Positions 4,857 through 6,679 of a stretch of DNA of 6,679 nucleotides are shown here, one piece after another. The position numbers were made by a program, and so were the translations under genes. Positions within the stretch are counted from its first letter, which is position 1; every line of letters starts with the position of its first letter. The stretch lies in the NCBI GenBank assembly GCA_963578885.1, contig CAUZEQ010000274.1, forward strand, positions 1 to 6,679, read 5' to 3'. Below the pieces are notes generated by a model. The model worked only from the letters and a program-made list of their open reading frames with translations, searched no databases and was not told the origin of the DNA. Origin of the DNA: UBA8437 sp963578885. Lineage in GTDB: Bacteria; Planctomycetota; Planctomycetia; Planctomycetales; Planctomycetaceae.

Positions 4857-6679
4857 CTACTCGTCGTCCAGCTGGTCATAAAGCGGCAGGTGCCGGTAAT
4901 AGACCTCCAGCACCAGCAACTTCATCGCCGTCGCGTAGATCCGCCCGCCCTGGGTCTCCCAGTTGTCGGCCGGGTTCCAGGTGCCGGCCAACTGTCCGCT
5001 GGTCTGCTGGGTCGCGACCAGCGTCTTGCGAAGCGGTTCGTTCCAGGCCAGCCAGTACTTGCCCTGCATGTGGTACATCACCTGAGTGGCGTAGTACCAG
5101 TAGTACGAGGTCAGGGCCTGGTTGCGGTTGGGCAGGTGCTTCATCAGGTAATCGGCCCCGGCCCGCATTCGCGGGTCGTTGCGATCGACCCCCATGAACT
5201 GCAGGCACAACAGCCCCTCGGCCGTCATCGACGGCCGGGCGCCCCGGTCGGTGTACCCGAACAGCCCTCCGACCGGCTGGTTGGCTTCGACCTTCCGCAG
5301 CCACTTGCCGAGCAACTCGATTGTCCTGGGCGGAATCACCAATCCGGCCATCTCACCGCTCTTGAGTGCCATCATCTGCCAGCCGACGACCGAGGTGTCT
5401 CCCGCATCCCCCGGCTTGTATCTCCAGCCACCGTCCGAGGGATTCTGGGCCGCGATGATGAACCCGAGTGCCTTCTGGGCGGGGCTCTTCAGCTTCGGAT
5501 CCTCGGTCATCCCGTACGCCTCGCACAACGCGATCGCGGCGATGCCGTGGCTGTACATGTGTGAATGAACGGCGTCGCCACTGCTGAACAGGTCGCCGTT
5601 GTCCTTCTGCTGAGCGACCATCCACTTGATGCCCTGGGCCACCACCTGCTGGTAGCGGCCCGATTGGTGCGTGTGCCCGGCGGCCAGGAACGGCATCAGT
5701 GACATCCCCGTTGCCGCGGTGTTCGAGCGAACCTTGCCGGCACCCCCGCAGTCGGGGTGCTTCCCCTTGCAGCACTCGTGGAAGCGATCGAGGCTCCAGT
5801 GACCGTCCTTGAACTGGTGAGCGGCCAGCCAGACCAGCCCGCGGTTGACCGCCTCCTCGCTCTCGTCACTGCCGCCGAACAGCTTGATATACTTTCGTCG
5901 AACGTCACCCTGCCGCAGGGTAAACAGCGCCCGCATCCCCACGTTGTCCCTGGCCATCGCAATCCGTGACGCCTTGGCCCGGCGGCGATCGAGCCTCGAA
6001 ACGATCGGGCCGAAGTCGGGAGTCCGCTTGTTGTTCACCTGGCCCGGGTCGCCGATGATCACTCGATCCGGCACCCGGCGGACCGGTCCGCTGATGGCTC
6101 GTGGAGTCCGCAGGTTGACCGCAGCGGTGGCCGGTTTGCGGTCCAGCGGTGAGTTGATCGCCAGCAGGGTCCCGATGTCGACCTGCTGTTGTGCCGCCGG
6201 CGAGCGATCCAGCGTCTCGGCTCCCGGTGCCGCGTCGGGGCTCAGGCTGGCTGGCCGTCGTCGTCGATCGACCGATCGAGCCGTGGTCGCAGCACCCGCC
6301 AGCGTGCCAGCCGACCCGGACGCTTCGATCGTCGCGCTCGAGGCCGCCGCCGGGTCGGGATCGTCGGGGCCCACGCCGGGTACCGCCGCCACCGCACGCG
6401 GGCGTCGCGAGACGCTCCGCGAGAGCCTGGCGTCGGCGACCTGGACGCCGGTCTCGGACGTTGACTTCGCGGTGGTCGCCTTGTCGAGCGTCACGTCACT
6501 CTCGACTCCCGCGGCAGTCTGGGATGCGACCAGTCGGCTCCGCTGCGACTTGGCCGACCGCCGAGGCGGAGCCTTCGGCAACGTCGGTGACGCGGCGATC
6601 GCCCGCAGTGCCTGGTCGGTCTTGGGGGCCTCGGCCATCCGCGCCGCCGGCCGCTCGACCCGCTGGCCGGTCACTCCCT
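4857..6679 (-). CDS. Prenyltransferase/squalene-cyclase repeat protein with long disordered N-terminal region, 5' partial
   Basis: The frame is open from the window's right edge to TAG at 4857-4859 (at least 605 residues from a GTG at 6674). That GTG is probably internal and the true start lies outside. Residues about 1-200 (counted from the GTG) are rich in Ala, Ser, Thr, Pro and Arg, without visible fold or repeats. Residues about 275-600 are an alpha/alpha-toroid of squalene-cyclase/prenyltransferase-type repeats: GLVWLAAHQFKDGHWSL (279-295), IKWMVAQQKDNGDLFSS (349-365), ALGFIIAAQNPSDGGWRY (402-419), then VGGLFGY (468-474) and ATQQTSGQLAGTWNP (554-568). The DxDD catalytic motif of hopene cyclases is not present, so enzymatic cyclase activity is not expected. 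Such proteins are common, mostly uncharacterised, in planctomycetes, often with an N-terminal membrane anchor, which would be outside this window. A Cys-rich insert CCKGKHPDCGG (301-311) sits between the first two repeats. A terpenoid role should not be assumed. It converges on the selenoprotein gene with 19 bases between. Confidence 0.88.
   Translation of the reverse strand, partial: GVTGQRVERPAARMAEAPKTDQALRAIAASPTLPKAPPRRSAKSQRSRLVASQTAAGVESDVTLDKATTAKSTSETGVQVADARLSRSVSRRPRAVAAVPGVGPDDPDPAAASSATIEASGSAGTLAGAATTARSVDRRRRPASLSPDAAPGAETLDRSPAAQQQVDIGTLLAINSPLDRKPATAAVNLRTPRAISGPVRRVPDRVIIGDPGQVNNKRTPDFGPIVSRLDRRRAKASRIAMARDNVGMRALFTLRQGDVRRKYIKLFGGSDESEEAVNRGLVWLAAHQFKDGHWSLDRFHECCKGKHPDCGGAGKVRSNTAATGMSLMPFLAAGHTHQSGRYQQVVAQGIKWMVAQQKDNGDLFSSGDAVHSHMYSHGIAAIALCEAYGMTEDPKLKSPAQKALGFIIAAQNPSDGGWRYKPGDAGDTSVVGWQMMALKSGEMAGLVIPPRTIELLGKWLRKVEANQPVGGLFGYTDRGARPSMTAEGLLCLQFMGVDRNDPRMRAGADYLMKHLPNRNQALTSYYWYYATQVMYHMQGKYWLAWNEPLRKTLVATQQTSGQLAGTWNPADNWETQGGRIYATAMKLLVLEVYYRHLPLYDQLDDE

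Noticed and set aside
4324..4881. 185-codon rightward open frame spanning the selenoprotein locus in another frame
   Set aside because: Its product is Arg/His/Pro/Gln-rich with no family features, and it overlaps the SDR start. It is an off-frame shadow of the selenoprotein gene, which has the credible ArsC-like sequence.
1..6679. CRISPR array, tRNA or rRNA gene, insertion sequence
   Set aside because: No regularly spaced direct repeats, cloverleaf-like or rRNA-like segments, transposase or terminal inverted repeats were found on reading both strands.

Overview
The window is high-GC bacterial DNA that looks planctomycete-like. The clues are a DUF1501 (sulfatase-like) protein, a large protein with a disordered basic N-terminal half followed by prenyltransferase/squalene-cyclase-type repeats, and strongly GC-biased third codon positions throughout. 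The phylum call is inference from gene content; there is no rRNA or marker gene here.

Layout from left to right. Positions 1-134 hold two hairpins, one of them terminator-like, downstream of a leftward 104-codon gene of unknown function (135-449). The start of that gene runs into a rightward DUF1501 gene (394-1428) that has lost its normal N-terminal part, so about 394-449 is a rearrangement junction or an assembly join. A rightward aldo/keto reductase follows (1497-2483). It converges on a leftward pair, an SDR oxidoreductase (3566-4336) followed by a class IV PLP aminotransferase (2514-3494), separated by a 71-base spacer with a strong hairpin that resembles a dispersed REP-type element. 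A 150-base spacer with nested inverted repeats (4337-4486) separates the SDR gene from a rightward gene at 4487-4837. At the right edge a leftward repeat protein (4857 to the window edge) is cut off at its 5' end.

The most important observation is the gene at 4487-4837. Conventional ORF calling misses it because codon 14 is TGA. Read through, it gives a 116-residue ArsC/Spx-like thioredoxin-fold protein with motif G-U-T-S-C, the TGA sitting exactly where the first Cys of the CxxC redox motif is expected. The flanking frame is intact and RNA hairpins suitable for a bacterial SECIS lie directly downstream of the TGA. It is best read as a selenoprotein.

The genes do not form one obvious pathway. 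The AKR, SDR and aminotransferase are generic small-molecule enzymes whose substrates cannot be fixed from sequence. The SDR and aminotransferase are probably co-transcribed. The selenoprotein gene is divergent from the SDR and convergent with the repeat protein, so it is probably its own transcription unit.
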